This document shows positions 9,661 through 19,296 of a stretch of DNA of 41,319 nt, piece after piece. Within the stretch, counting starts at the first letter, position 1; every line of letters begins with the position of its first letter. This DNA comes from Nitrosomonas sp. (lineage in GTDB: Bacteria; Pseudomonadota; Gammaproteobacteria; Burkholderiales; Nitrosomonadaceae). A program made the translations under genes and the position numbers. The stretch covers positions 1 to 41,319 of the forward strand of contig JAJFJK010000026.1 of the NCBI GenBank assembly GCA_021774075.1, in the 5' to 3' direction. Below the pieces are notes generated by a model. The model saw nothing but the letters and a program-made list of their open reading frames with translations, made no database searches and was not told where the DNA came from.

Positions 9661-10614
9661 TTATCCTCCAATCTGATACATTGGTTGAGGCTGGTGGGGA
9701 ATGCGTCCAATCGGCTTCATGGCAATGATTGTCGCCAGCACCTCTGGATAGTCTTCTGATGCCAACGATTTTAGATCAATACCTTCTTGCATGAACAAAC
9801 AGGGACGGATCTGACCTTTCGGTGTCAAGCGAAGACGTGAGCAGCCGGTGCAAAACGGGTTGGATTCAGAGGTAATAAAACCGATCTGTGCGCCGTTGGA
9901 AACAAGAAAGTTGCGCGAAGTACTGTCCGTCTTATCGTTAAGCCTACTGAATTGATAATCCGCTTCTAGCATAGTTTTTATATCGAAAGCAGAAAGAAAG
10001 CGTTCTTGAAACTGTGATTTCATCACGCCGATATTCATTACTTCCAGAAACCGTACTGGAATATCATGCGTAGCAGACCATTCAACAAAAGCTGGCAATT
10101 CATGGTCATTCACGCCTTTCATAATTACCGCATTAATCTTGATTGCAAATCCCCGTGTCTTGGCAGTAAAAATTGCGTCCATCACCGTTTCAAACGCATC
10201 ACGGCGGGTAATCCGCATGAAATTCTCAGCATCCAGGCTATCGAGGCTGATATTGAGTTGTTGCAACTTAGTATGCTGCAACAACGGTAAATACGGTGCA
10301 AGTAACAACGCATTCGTAGTCAGTCCAAATTTTTGGACTGGCAACGTTGACAGTTCATCGACTATTTCCATGAAATCCCGGCGCATTAGCGGTTCACCAC
10401 CGGTTAAACGTACCTCCTCGATACCCAGCGCCACTAAATTGCGTGTAATGTGCACCAAGTCTTTGGCGCTCGCCCAATCCTTCTGCGGCATAAACACCGG
10501 ACGCTCAGGCATACAATAAAGACAGCGCAGATTGCATGCATCGAGCAACGAGATGCGCAGCTTGCGCATGTGCCGCCCATGTTTATCCACCATGTGTTGA
10601 CTTAAAACAGACAT
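9661..10614 (-). CDS. moaA: GTP 3',8-cyclase MoaA (radical SAM)
   Basis: 'LDACNLRCLYCMPE' cluster motif, 'LTGGEPLMRRDF', 'FCTGCSRLRLTPKGQIRPCLF'; start MSVLSQH at 10614 preceded by GGAGGG. Confidence 0.95.
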   Translation of the reverse strand: MSVLSQHMVDKHGRHMRKLRISLLDACNLRCLYCMPERPVFMPQKDWASAKDLVHITRNLVALGIEEVRLTGGEPLMRRDFMEIVDELSTLPVQKFGLTTNALLLAPYLPLLQHTKLQQLNISLDSLDAENFMRITRRDAFETVMDAIFTAKTRGFAIKINAVIMKGVNDHELPAFVEWSATHDIPVRFLEVMNIGVMKSQFQERFLSAFDIKTMLEADYQFSRLNDKTDSTSRNFLVSNGAQIGFITSESNPFCTGCSRLRLTPKGQIRPCLFMQEGIDLKSLASEDYPEVLATIIAMKPIGRIPHQPQPMYQIGG

Positions 10615-11804
10615 GGTGCCCTCCACGAAATAAATGGGTAGCATTCACCCGCACAAAACTGATCGGCATCACTGGGGAGCTCAATAAAACCACTGCTATC
10701 AGCAAGACTGGTGAAGTCACCCGAACCATTATGCTGCACCGATACCACCTCACGATTAGGGCTGGCTTTCACTGGTAGAAACACCGTGAACGGTATATTT
10801 ACATCGACCGCTTCACCCAGCGTTTTGTAATCAATGAGCAGCTCGTTATACTCGCTAATTTTCTTTAATGCTGGAATCACATAGCGTAAAGTGCAGGTAA
10901 GTGCTGACACTGGATTGCCGGGTAGACCGAACACCAATGTATTCGCTTTTTTACCAAACCACATCGGTTTTCCAGGGCGTTGGCATACACCATGAGAAAT
11001 GCTTTTTACTGCCAATTTCTTCAGCACATCGGGAATCAGATCGTAGATTCCTTTGGAAACACCACCGGAAATTAGCACCACATCTACAACATCCCAAATT
11101 TTTGCAAACTCTGCGTGAAGTTGTGTCGCATCATCGGGCACATGATTACAGAAAATTTTGGTGAAGCCATGCCCTTGGAGTGCCGCCTGCAACATCGCAT
11201 CATTACTTCTACGTAATTGATGTGGCTCGATCTTTGCATCAGTCGCCACCAATTCATCACCTGTCGTAATAATCGCTATGCGTGGTTTGGCATAGACAGG
11301 GACAGTATGTATGCCATTAGAGCCAAGAATGGCAATTTCCGGGCTGCCAATTATTGTGCCTTTTTTGATTAGAACAGCACCTTTTTTGCTGTCACTTGCT
11401 TGCGGGTGAATATGTTGCCCAGTACGAACTCGTTGCGTATTGAGAATAACGCCACCGGCTTGTTTTTCGATTTCTTCATAAGGAATCACCGCATCTGTGC
11501 CCTGCGGTAATGGTGCACCGGTTGCCACTTCTATAGCCATCGCTGCATCTTGCAATATGGCTTGCGGCTTACCCGCTTGCGCATAACCGCTCAAATCCAT
11601 GTATTGCCCCTCGCTAGTGAAGCTGGCGCTAGCAATGGCAATGTCGTCCTTAGTAATACGGTCAAATGGTGGGTAATCGCGTTCTGCCTTGATGTCTACT
11701 GCCAGCACATGGTCATTGGCTTCGATCAGTGGAATGGCGGTTACCTTTGCTGCAGGCAGTGCCTCGTGAATCAGTTTTTCAGCTTTGGATACACTTATCA
11801 ACAT
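10602..11804 (-). CDS. moeA: Molybdopterin molybdenumtransferase MoeA
   Basis: 400 aa, 'AIITTGDELVA', 'ISGGVSKGIYDLIPDVLKKL', 'VFGLPGNPVSALTC' motifs. Confidence 0.95.
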   Translation of the reverse strand: MLISVSKAEKLIHEALPAAKVTAIPLIEANDHVLAVDIKAERDYPPFDRITKDDIAIASASFTSEGQYMDLSGYAQAGKPQAILQDAAMAIEVATGAPLPQGTDAVIPYEEIEKQAGGVILNTQRVRTGQHIHPQASDSKKGAVLIKKGTIIGSPEIAILGSNGIHTVPVYAKPRIAIITTGDELVATDAKIEPHQLRRSNDAMLQAALQGHGFTKIFCNHVPDDATQLHAEFAKIWDVVDVVLISGGVSKGIYDLIPDVLKKLAVKSISHGVCQRPGKPMWFGKKANTLVFGLPGNPVSALTCTLRYVIPALKKISEYNELLIDYKTLGEAVDVNIPFTVFLPVKASPNREVVSVQHNGSGDFTSLADSSGFIELPSDADQFCAGECYPFISWRAPCLF

Positions 11805-11813
11805 GACCGATTC

Positions 11814-13397
11814 CTATAAATCCAACACCAGCCGGTTTCCCTTCACACGCGAGACGCAACTGCACATCACATTGCCAGCTTTTTTCTCATAACTGTCCAG
11901 CACGATGTCACGGTGATCAATATCTCCTTCCAACACAGGTACTTTACAGCTCGCACATTCACCGCGTTTGCAGCTGAAACCAACAGTCACACCCGCATCA
12001 AGCAAGGCATCAAGAACCGACTGATCTTTGGCAACCTGAATGGTTTTGCCGCTCTTACGCAATTCCACTTCAATCGGCTGGTCAGTTTCCTGTTTGGCTG
12101 AAGGGTTACCGAATAATTCAAAATGCGTTTGTTCTTTCGGCCAGCCTTTTGTTTCAGCGATGGCTATGACCGCTTCAATTAATGCCTTTGGGCCACATAC
12201 ATAAATATGAGTGCCAACTTTTGGTTCAGCCAGAATGTCATTAAGATCTATTTTAGTCGGCGGATCTTCTCTGCTGTAATAGAAATGGCCGTCATCATCG
12301 GCGAGTTCAGCGACTTGTTGCTTAAAGGCCATGTGCGCCCGGGTACGCACGGTGTAATGCATCTCAAACGAAGCGTCGGCAGCATGCAGTGTCCTTGCCA
12401 TAGACAAGATCGGCGTAATGCCAATCCCCCCGGCAATAAGTGTCGAGTGTGAGGCATTCTCTACTAATGGAAAATCATTCTTCGGCGGCTGTATATAGAG
12501 ACGATCACCAATGCGCGGTGTGTAATGCATAAAATAGGAACCACACTCGCCGTCTATTTCTTTTAGTACGGCGATATGAAATGCAGTGCGCTGCTCTGGT
12601 CCATTAATCAGCGAATAAGCGTTCGCTTTAACCTGCTCGTCGTGGCCACGCACGGCGATACGGATATACGCACCGGCATAAGGCACAACTGGCGTGCCAT
12701 CTAGTGGACGCAGAATAAATTCAGAAATATTCTCAGCTTGCCCACAAATGCCGGTCACTTCCACAGGAATAAATCCACCACCAAGATTTTCGATTTCCTG
12801 CGTGGTGGGCAGGGAAAAACTTGCCCGAGAAGGATCCGGCTGTTCAGGTAGCATTGCTTCAATATCTTCTTGTGTATAACGCGGGACAATATGTTGCGGA
12901 CAATTCCAATCAAACGAATCGAGCGTAATGATCATGGCGCGATGTGCCGAATAGCCATAGCCTTCCGGTTCCAATTTTGCGACCTGCATCAGGTCTTCGC
13001 GCTCGGTTACAATCCTGCAATAGCCAAGGATTTTCAAGCGGCGACGATTCGGATAATCCATCAGAATCAACGAAACTCTATCGGTGCTGCGTAGATTACC
13101 GACACTGATATATTGGTCATTGCCGCGAAAATCAGGAAAGGCAATAGTCTTCTCATCAATAACACGCAAAAAACCTTTTGGCCCACCACGATGCTGAACA
13201 TATGGCCAGCCATCACTGTTGACGGTTGCCATGTAAAAGCTGTCTCGCGTCTCTATAAACTCACGTTCCCGTTCCGCAAATAAATCATGTGCGACAGGGC
13301 TGTCTTCCAGTTGTTGCCCAGTTTCCCGCACACCGTATTCTTCCTGTACGTTTTTTACAGTCTCTGTAAACAAGCGTTTTACGTAAGGATGTGGCAT
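11814..13397 (-). CDS. Pyridoxamine 5'-phosphate oxidase-like / FAD-NAD(P) reductase / 2Fe-2S ferredoxin fusion
   Basis: N-terminal PNPOx-like domain, central FNR domain ('LIAGGIGITPILSMARTL'), C-terminal 'CKRGECASCKVPVLEGDIDHRD' 2Fe-2S motif. Confidence 0.88.
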   Translation of the reverse strand: MPHPYVKRLFTETVKNVQEEYGVRETGQQLEDSPVAHDLFAEREREFIETRDSFYMATVNSDGWPYVQHRGGPKGFLRVIDEKTIAFPDFRGNDQYISVGNLRSTDRVSLILMDYPNRRRLKILGYCRIVTEREDLMQVAKLEPEGYGYSAHRAMIITLDSFDWNCPQHIVPRYTQEDIEAMLPEQPDPSRASFSLPTTQEIENLGGGFIPVEVTGICGQAENISEFILRPLDGTPVVPYAGAYIRIAVRGHDEQVKANAYSLINGPEQRTAFHIAVLKEIDGECGSYFMHYTPRIGDRLYIQPPKNDFPLVENASHSTLIAGGIGITPILSMARTLHAADASFEMHYTVRTRAHMAFKQQVAELADDDGHFYYSREDPPTKIDLNDILAEPKVGTHIYVCGPKALIEAVIAIAETKGWPKEQTHFELFGNPSAKQETDQPIEVELRKSGKTIQVAKDQSVLDALLDAGVTVGFSCKRGECASCKVPVLEGDIDHRDIVLDSYEKKAGNVMCSCVSRVKGNRLVLDL

Positions 13398-13434
13398 GGT
13401 GTGGTCCTCTTAAACAAAATCTATTATACCCAGT

Positions 13435-13468
13435 GATTATAGGATAGTGTGCACACCACCCTATAATC
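13435..13468. repeat. Short inverted repeat upstream of the reductase gene
   Basis: GATTATAGG (13435-13443) / CCTATAATC (13460-13468) with central TGTGCACA; could be an operator or hairpin. Confidence 0.45.
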
Positions 13469-13471
13469 TTG

Positions 13472-13505
13472 GTACTCCTTCAACCTGATATTTACGGGAT
13501 ACTAG
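13472..13505. repeat. Element B short form
   Basis: GTACTCCTTCAACCTGATATTTACGGGATACTAG; same left TIR as element B at 8508, immediately abutting element A copy 1. Confidence 0.65.
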
Positions 13506-13668
13506 GAGGCTGTCCGAGAATAGTGGTCGTAGCGAGGGGACGTAATTTTGAGTCAGATTTTTTGATCATTTTAGGCGAATAGTTGTTCTATTTTACGAAA
13601 ATGATCGGGAAATCTGGCCAAAATAGCTTTTCCGCAGTAGATCATTCTATTCTCGGACAGCCTCCTAG
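13502..13668. repeat. Element A copy 1: ~167 bp full-length palindromic MITE-like element
   Basis: TIR CTAGGAGGCTGTCCGAGAATAG ... CTATTCTCGGACAGCCTCCTAG; interior also imperfectly self-complementary; two further copies in window. Confidence 0.88.
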
Positions 13669-14222
13669 GCCGCCTTCTGCGTGTTACTGAGTAAATGAAT
13701 TTCAGGGAAATCAATTTTCACTTGTGTGGACTTGCCAAGCACATTTGTCATGAAATTTAATCCTACATGCGTAATAATTTCAACGATTTCAGCATCGCTC
13801 AAACCGGCTGCTTTAGCTTGGGCAAATTCCAGCGTCGTAATTTCACCGCGTTTTTCATTCAGGGCAGAGGCAAATGTCACAGCAGCGTGGGCTTTTGGAT
13901 CTACCGAGCTACCATTCCGGGCATTTTCAATTTCATCGTCGTTTAGCCCAGCACCTCGCGCAATAGCGGTATGTGCAGAAACGCAATATTGGCAACCATT
14001 TTTTTCGGCTAGAGCCAGTGCAATGCGCTCACCGATCTTGGGATCTAATACACCCTGGCCGATATTTTCAAACAAACCTAAGAAAGCTGCCAATGCTTTG
14101 GGTGAATGCGCAAATACGCGTAAGAAATTAGGAACAACACCAAGTTTTTGTTGAACAGCATCCAGCAATTCCTTGGTTTCGCCTGTAGCTTCCTGATGAT
14201 TTATGGTTTCAATACGTGACAT
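13665..14222 (-). CDS. Carboxymuconolactone decarboxylase/AhpD-like peroxidase-related protein
   Basis: 'EKNGCQYCVSAHTAIARGAGLNDDEIE' CxxC-x3-H motif; start MSRIETINHQEAT at 14222 with GGAGAA SD. Confidence 0.9.
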   Translation of the reverse strand: MSRIETINHQEATGETKELLDAVQQKLGVVPNFLRVFAHSPKALAAFLGLFENIGQGVLDPKIGERIALALAEKNGCQYCVSAHTAIARGAGLNDDEIENARNGSSVDPKAHAAVTFASALNEKRGEITTLEFAQAKAAGLSDAEIVEIITHVGLNFMTNVLGKSTQVKIDFPEIHLLSNTQKAA

Positions 14223-14430
14223 AATAATTCTCCTATTGGTAACAGTTAGCGTTAAATGTTGCGCCGCACTTCTGATATCCGTACGCGACAAATGCATGTT
14301 ACCTGTTACCCTTCACGCCCGAAATAGGATAGATTGCAAACCATATCTGCATAAATGCCAACACCGACATCATTGCAAATTTATGTTGTAGATTGCACAA
14401 TAAATCATCACTACCTTTCTCCGCTCAAAA

Positions 14431-15165
14431 TCAACCTTCCATCGCATTTTCAAATGGCAACCATTGCCCATTTATTAAAATCTCTAATGGCTGAAAATTG
14501 GCTTTATAGTTCATTTTAGAATTTTCTTTTATCCAGTAGCCTAAATACAGATAGCTTAAATCCAGTTCTTTGCAGCACTCAATTTGCCACAAAATATTAT
14601 ATGTTCCAAAGCTAGCTTGGGTCACATCCGGATCAAAAAAGGTATATACCGATGACAGGCCATCAGGTAGTTCGTCAATAATACTAACCATGCGCAATTG
14701 ATCCGCCTCATAAAATTCAATCAATTTGGAATCCACATTACTTTGCAACAGGAAATTACAATACTGCTCACGACTGTCATTATCCATACCCGTACCCGCA
14801 TGGCGCTGTGCCTGGTAGCGTTGATAAAGCACATAGTGTTCAACTTTAAAATGCAAAGCATGCTGTTTGCTCGTTAAATGATGATGCCTTTTCCAGCTAC
14901 GTCGCTGAGCACGCGTAGGCATAAAAGTATTAACATTAACACGCGCGGGTATACAGGCATGGCACTGCCCACAATGGGGCCGATAAACATATTGACCACT
15001 GCGACGAAACCCCGTTTGTACCAGCTTGCCATAGACCTGCGTATCAATGACACATTCAGGCGCAACCACTTCAGAACATGCCAGTCTTTCCGGCAGATAG
15101 CCGCATGGGTAGGATCGAGTCGTATGGAATTTAAGCACTACTTGCTTATATATCTGGTTTTTCAT
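14431..15165 (-). CDS. bpt: Aspartate/glutamate leucyltransferase (arginyl-tRNA-protein transferase-like)
   Basis: '[47 protein letters not shown]' and '[22 protein letters not shown]'. Confidence 0.92.
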   Translation of the reverse strand: MKNQIYKQVVLKFHTTRSYPCGYLPERLACSEVVAPECVIDTQVYGKLVQTGFRRSGQYVYRPHCGQCHACIPARVNVNTFMPTRAQRRSWKRHHHLTSKQHALHFKVEHYVLYQRYQAQRHAGTGMDNDSREQYCNFLLQSNVDSKLIEFYEADQLRMVSIIDELPDGLSSVYTFFDPDVTQASFGTYNILWQIECCKELDLSYLYLGYWIKENSKMNYKANFQPLEILINGQWLPFENAMEG

Positions 15166-15856
15166 TCGACACATTGGCAAATTCCCATTTGCTGCCTTTG
15201 TCGATATGGGTTACCAAATAACTCAGTTGCTGGCTAAACTCGGTCCGTGGAATTTCCCGTGCGCCCAAAGATGCCAGATGCGCTGTTTTGATCTGGCAGT
15301 CAATCAAGCCGTAATTCCAGTCTTGCAGATGTTTTACCAAATGCACAAATGCGATTTTGGATGCATCGGTAACGGTGGAAAACATTGACTCGCCAAAAAA
15401 TACCTTGCCCAATGCAACGCCATAAAGCCCACCGACAAGCGCATTATCTATCCAGACCTCAACGGAATGTGCCAGACCCATTTGATGTAATTGGGTATAG
15501 GCCGCAATCATTTCGGGGTGTATCCATGTCCCAGATTGCCCGTTACGCGGCGCGGCACAAGCTTGCATAACCTGACTAAAATCGCGATCAAAATAAATCG
15601 CATACTGATCTTTTTTGAGCGTCTTGCGCAGTGAACGTGAGATTTTTAACTCAGCGGGAAACAAGACCATGCGTGGATCAGGGCTCCACCACAAAATAGG
15701 TTCGCCTTCATTAAACCAAGGGAAAATACCTGCACGGTACGCAGTGATTAAACGTTGTAACGAGAGATCACCACCCGCCGCCAATAAACCACTGGGTTCA
15801 ACAAGTGCTTCCTCTAAGGAGGGGAAAGGAGTGTTGTAATTAAGCCAAGGAATCAT
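15146..15856 (-). CDS. aat: Leucyl/phenylalanyl-tRNA--protein transferase
   Basis: '[45 protein letters not shown]', '[19 protein letters not shown]'. Confidence 0.95.
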   Translation of the reverse strand: MIPWLNYNTPFPSLEEALVEPSGLLAAGGDLSLQRLITAYRAGIFPWFNEGEPILWWSPDPRMVLFPAELKISRSLRKTLKKDQYAIYFDRDFSQVMQACAAPRNGQSGTWIHPEMIAAYTQLHQMGLAHSVEVWIDNALVGGLYGVALGKVFFGESMFSTVTDASKIAFVHLVKHLQDWNYGLIDCQIKTAHLASLGAREIPRTEFSQQLSYLVTHIDKGSKWEFANVSNEKPDI

Positions 15857-16033
15857 AAAAAAATAAAGAAAATGCTTATTTATCGATATTAACTTGATTC
15901 AGATCAAAGTTACTACAACAATCATTTTTTATGATCCCCAACAGTTAGAAGTCAGTAACTGAATAATAATAATCAACGATAAAAAAGAAATATAAACATC
16001 AAAAATATAAACATTCATAAAGAGGAGAGGTAT

Positions 16034-16930
16034 ATGAAATATTTTCTTGACAGCACACACTCAAGATTCCGTGTAGCTGCTGGCTCGCTGATCATTGCAG
16101 CAGCAATGATTGCGCCGCAGGCTATGGCTCATTCAGTAGCCGACAGGGTAAAAGACTTAGAAAGTCAGTTGCAAGCCATTCAGAATCAATTGAATCAGGT
16201 GAAATCCGAATCTGCTCAAGAAGCACAAAAGGTACAGCGAATTGAAGAGACAGTAACTGAGAAGGTACAACGAATTGAAGAGACAGTAACTGAGAATCGC
16301 CAGAGCTTCGCGTCAGGAACAGGGCAAGCCCAAAACAAAAATCACAGAATTTTCTTCCGTGGTGGTTGGGCACGAGCCAATGAACAGCATAACGGCGTAT
16401 CAATTGCAAGCCGTGTCGCACCGGTCGGAGCGCAACAACAAGGCGATAGAGATGCATGGTATATCGGTGCTGGTATTGACTTTAGCCTAACTAATGATGT
16501 TTGGGGCCTGATGCCTAGAACCGAAGTTCTTGCTGAAGTAATGTTTGAATACAAGAATTTCAGCACAGGCGTTGCTGGAGGTGCTCTGGCTAATGAACCT
16601 ACTCAATTAGCAGGTGGAGCACTGAATCCACGAGGCGTAACAGTCAGTCAATTTACGCTAACTGCAGCGCCAAAAATTAAGTTTATGGAAGGCAGCAAGT
16701 TCAGACCTTGGATTATTCCTGCAGGTTTAGCCATCCATGTAATCAGCCCACCATCTGAATCCATTACAGTGCTTGACCCAGGCGTCATGTTTGGCGGCGG
16801 TGTTGAATATAATCTTTGGAAAGATATCTACATTGGTGCTGATGCACGCTATCACCTAACAGTTGGCACTACAGACGGCGCTAAAATTGACGGCATGACA
16901 GCCGGTGGTTACCTAAGCATGGGCTTCTAA
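16034..16930 (+). CDS. Outer membrane beta-barrel protein with N-terminal coiled coil
   Basis: Signal peptide MKYFLDSTHSRFRVAAGSLIIAAAMIAPQAMA, coiled coil, beta-barrel with C-terminal ...GGYLSMGF (terminal F). Confidence 0.8.
   Translation: MKYFLDSTHSRFRVAAGSLIIAAAMIAPQAMAHSVADRVKDLESQLQAIQNQLNQVKSESAQEAQKVQRIEETVTEKVQRIEETVTENRQSFASGTGQAQNKNHRIFFRGGWARANEQHNGVSIASRVAPVGAQQQGDRDAWYIGAGIDFSLTNDVWGLMPRTEVLAEVMFEYKNFSTGVAGGALANEPTQLAGGALNPRGVTVSQFTLTAAPKIKFMEGSKFRPWIIPAGLAIHVISPPSESITVLDPGVMFGGGVEYNLWKDIYIGADARYHLTVGTTDGAKIDGMTAGGYLSMGF
16229..16294 (+). repeat. 33 bp x2 in-frame tandem repeat
   Basis: aaggtacagcgaattgaagagacagtaactgag followed by near-identical second unit; encodes KVQRIEETVTE twice. 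Confidence 0.95.
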
Positions 16931-17050
16931 AAAATATTAAATTTTGTTATCAGAAACAAAAATATAATTTCAACAAAGACTGATAAATTGTTTTCTCCAA
17001 GCTGTAGGTATTACCCGTAGTAAGAAGTATGAGTTCGTGACGAAGCCTTA

Positions 17051-17086
17051 GCACCTCATTAATTTATTAGTGAGGTGCCTTTTTTT
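17051..17086 (+). terminator. Rho-independent terminator downstream of the outer membrane protein
   Basis: GCACCTCA...TGAGGTGC stem followed by TTTTTTT. Confidence 0.85.
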
Positions 17087-17095
17087 GGTTGCCAG

Positions 17096-17128
17096 CACTC
17101 CTTCAACTTGATATTTGCGGAGTACTAG
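17096..17128. repeat. Element B short form at SDR stop codon
   Basis: GCACTCCTTCAACTTGATATTTGCGGAGTACTAG-type sequence; matches B left TIR plus B terminal GGAGTACT. Confidence 0.65.
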
Positions 17129-17961
17129 TTATTACCAGATTTAGCCAGTATCACATCCAATACACGTGTACTTAGTAACCGTTTAAGAACACCAAACAAA
17201 TAAGTAGGAAATGTCACATAATAACGTGGTTGCGGTTTAGTTGCCTCTAGCGCGTGAATGACGCGCTTAAGCACAGCTTCCGGTGGCAATGTAAAAGGCA
17301 CAGCGGGGCCTTTAGTGTTCAAACGCTTTAACACACCCTGATATCTTTCTCGATGAAAACTTTTATGGACATCAACATATTTTGCTAACGCTTTGACCGA
17401 ATTAATGCGGAATTGACTGGCAATAGGCCCCGGTTCAATCAGGCTGACAAAAATATTGGTGCTCTTTAACTCCAGACGCAAGGTATCACTTAAACCCTCA
17501 ATGGCATATTTTGAAGCATTGTATGCGCCACGAAAAGGCAGCGATACAAATCCCAGAACCGAGCTGTTTTGGATAATTCTCCCGTAATTTTGTCGACGCA
17601 TGACGGGTATCACAAGATTGGTTAGTTCCTGCCAACCAAAAACATTCGTCTCAAACTGCACACGCAAGGCATCCCGTTCCAAATCTTCAACCGCACCGGG
17701 CAAACCATAGGCGCCATTGTTAAACAACGCATACAACTCACCATCTGTGCGCCGCATCACTTCCTCAAAAGCCCAGTGGATCGAATTGGAATCGGTTAAA
17801 TCCAGGTAAAAACTTTCCAACCCCTCATCGCGCAACATCTCAACACTTTCTTGTCTGCGTGCAGTTGCAAAAACACGATAACCCCGTTCATGCAATGCCT
17901 TGGCAACACAATAGCCAATCCCACTTGAACATCCGGTAATTAAAATAGTCTTTTTCATCAA
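17125..17961 (-). CDS. Short-chain dehydrogenase/reductase
   Basis: 'MMKKTILITGCSSGIGYCVAKAL', 'YNASKYAIEGLSDTLRLEL' (YxxxK). Confidence 0.92.
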   Translation of the reverse strand: MMKKTILITGCSSGIGYCVAKALHERGYRVFATARRQESVEMLRDEGLESFYLDLTDSNSIHWAFEEVMRRTDGELYALFNNGAYGLPGAVEDLERDALRVQFETNVFGWQELTNLVIPVMRRQNYGRIIQNSSVLGFVSLPFRGAYNASKYAIEGLSDTLRLELKSTNIFVSLIEPGPIASQFRINSVKALAKYVDVHKSFHRERYQGVLKRLNTKGPAVPFTLPPEAVLKRVIHALEATKPQPRYYVTFPTYLFGVLKRLLSTRVLDVILAKSGNN

Positions 17962-17998
17962 ATATGTTTAACCCATGAATTTGTTATTTTTGTCTTGA

Positions 17999-18049
17999 AA
18001 ACCGCTGATTAATTGTGAGCCGAATGGGCGATAAATTAATCAGCGGTTT
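17999..18049. repeat. Element E copy 1: 16 bp perfect stem hairpin
   Basis: AAACCGCTGATTAATT ... AATTAATCAGCGGTTT; arms resemble hairpin at 19059-19125. Confidence 0.75.
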
Positions 18050-18139
18050 CTTTTAACTTGACAATCGATTAGACGCAAAGATAGCATCAACCCAAAAAAT
18101 TCTTTTACCCATAGAAAATAACATAAGAAATGACCAGCA

Positions 18140-18505
18140 ATGTCAAAAATTTTATTCCGGCTAAATGGCGTATCCGATGATGAAGCCGATGAAGTACGTG
18201 AGTTATTAGCCAATAACGATATTGATTTCTTTGAAACAACTCCCGGTAATTGGGGCGTTTCCATGCCTGCTATATGGCTTAGAGATGCCAGCCAATATAA
18301 ACAAGCGCGAGCTTTACTTGATGTTTACCAAAAAGAGCGCGGTATCCGGGTAAGAGCAGAATATGCACGTTTAAAAATAGAAGGGAAACATACAACTTTT
18401 GCTGAGGCAGTTAGACAACACCCTGTTCGCTTTACGGTCAATTTAGCGCTTGCATTGCTGGTAATTTATTTATCTGTCACACTGGTTGTTGATCTTGCAA
18501 ATTAA
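18140..18505 (+). CDS. DUF6164-like small protein with C-terminal TM helix
   Basis: 121 aa, 'MSKILFRLNGVSDDEADEVRELLANNDIDFFETTPGNWGVSMPAIWL' then hydrophobic C-terminus. Confidence 0.75.
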   Translation: MSKILFRLNGVSDDEADEVRELLANNDIDFFETTPGNWGVSMPAIWLRDASQYKQARALLDVYQKERGIRVRAEYARLKIEGKHTTFAEAVRQHPVRFTVNLALALLVIYLSVTLVVDLAN

Positions 18506-18519
18506 CTACGGAGAAAAAT

Positions 18520-19053
18520 ATGAAATACGCTTTAACAGCAGTTGCTGCAATCTTCGCTTTCACACCATTTACCGCCTTGGGTGGTGGAGACCCGGAACAT
18601 GTTAAATTCCCTGAAGGCTATGCAAAAACGTATACAAAGTACGCAACTGCAAACCGTGCCAATCAAACACAAGTAGCCAAGCTGTATGCGAACGAAACCG
18701 CGATAACCAGCTATACCCAAGGTGAAGGTGGCGCATCAGGTTCTGTTGTAATCATGGAAATATACAGTACCAAAACCGATGCTGATGGCAAACCTGTTGC
18801 TGGCGACGATGGTATTTTTGAAATTGATTCATTGGCAGCCGTTGCCGTTATGGAAAAACAAGATGAATGGGATGCCAGCTTTCCTGCTGAGAACCGTACC
18901 GGTAACTGGGGTTTTGCTGTCTATGATCCAGACGGAACAGTCAAAAGCAATGATTTGAACTGCGTGCAGTGTCATACACCTTTAAGTGGACAGGATTACT
19001 TGTTTACTTATCAGAGATTAGTGGATTTCGTAAAGAATCATTCGCCAAATTAA
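18520..19053 (+). CDS. Cytochrome P460 family protein (c-type heme)
   Basis: Signal peptide and C-terminal CVQCH heme-binding motif in a P460-type sequence. Confidence 0.88.
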   Translation: MKYALTAVAAIFAFTPFTALGGGDPEHVKFPEGYAKTYTKYATANRANQTQVAKLYANETAITSYTQGEGGASGSVVIMEIYSTKTDADGKPVAGDDGIFEIDSLAAVAVMEKQDEWDASFPAENRTGNWGFAVYDPDGTVKSNDLNCVQCHTPLSGQDYLFTYQRLVDFVKNHSPN

Positions 19054-19058
19054 AAACA

Positions 19059-19125
19059 TTAAGGAAACGCCGATCAATTTACAAACCAATGTCTGATCGC
19101 ACAGAATTAATCAGCGTTTCCTTAA
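19059..19125. repeat. Element E copy 2: hairpin with TTAAGGAAACGC arms
   Basis: TTAAGGAAACGCCGATCAATT ... GAATTAATCAGCGTTTCCTTAA; may act as terminator for the P460 gene. Confidence 0.7.
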
Positions 19126-19128
19126 ACC

Positions 19129-19294
19129 CTAGGAGGCTGTCCGAGAATAGAATATCTACTGCGGAAAAGCCATTTTGGTCATATTTCCCGATCATTTTCG
19201 TTAAATAAAACAACTATTCGCCTCAAATGATCAAAAAATCTGCCTCAAAATGGCTTTCCCTCGCTACGATTACTATTCTCGGACAGCCTCCTAG
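19129..19294. repeat. Element A copy 2 (opposite orientation to copy 1)
   Basis: CTAGGAGGCTGTCCGAGAATAG ... CTATTCTCGGACAGCCTCCTAG; interior matches the reverse complement of copy 1. Confidence 0.88.
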
Positions 19295-19296
19295 TA

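Noticed and set aside
10602-11860. Moco riboswitch near moeA/moaA
   Set aside because: Genes overlap or are closely spaced; no room for and no sign of the aptamer.
14431-15856. Overlapping bpt and aat genes as an unusual arrangement
   Set aside because: bpt and aat are commonly adjacent in proteobacteria as N-end rule transferases; not novel.
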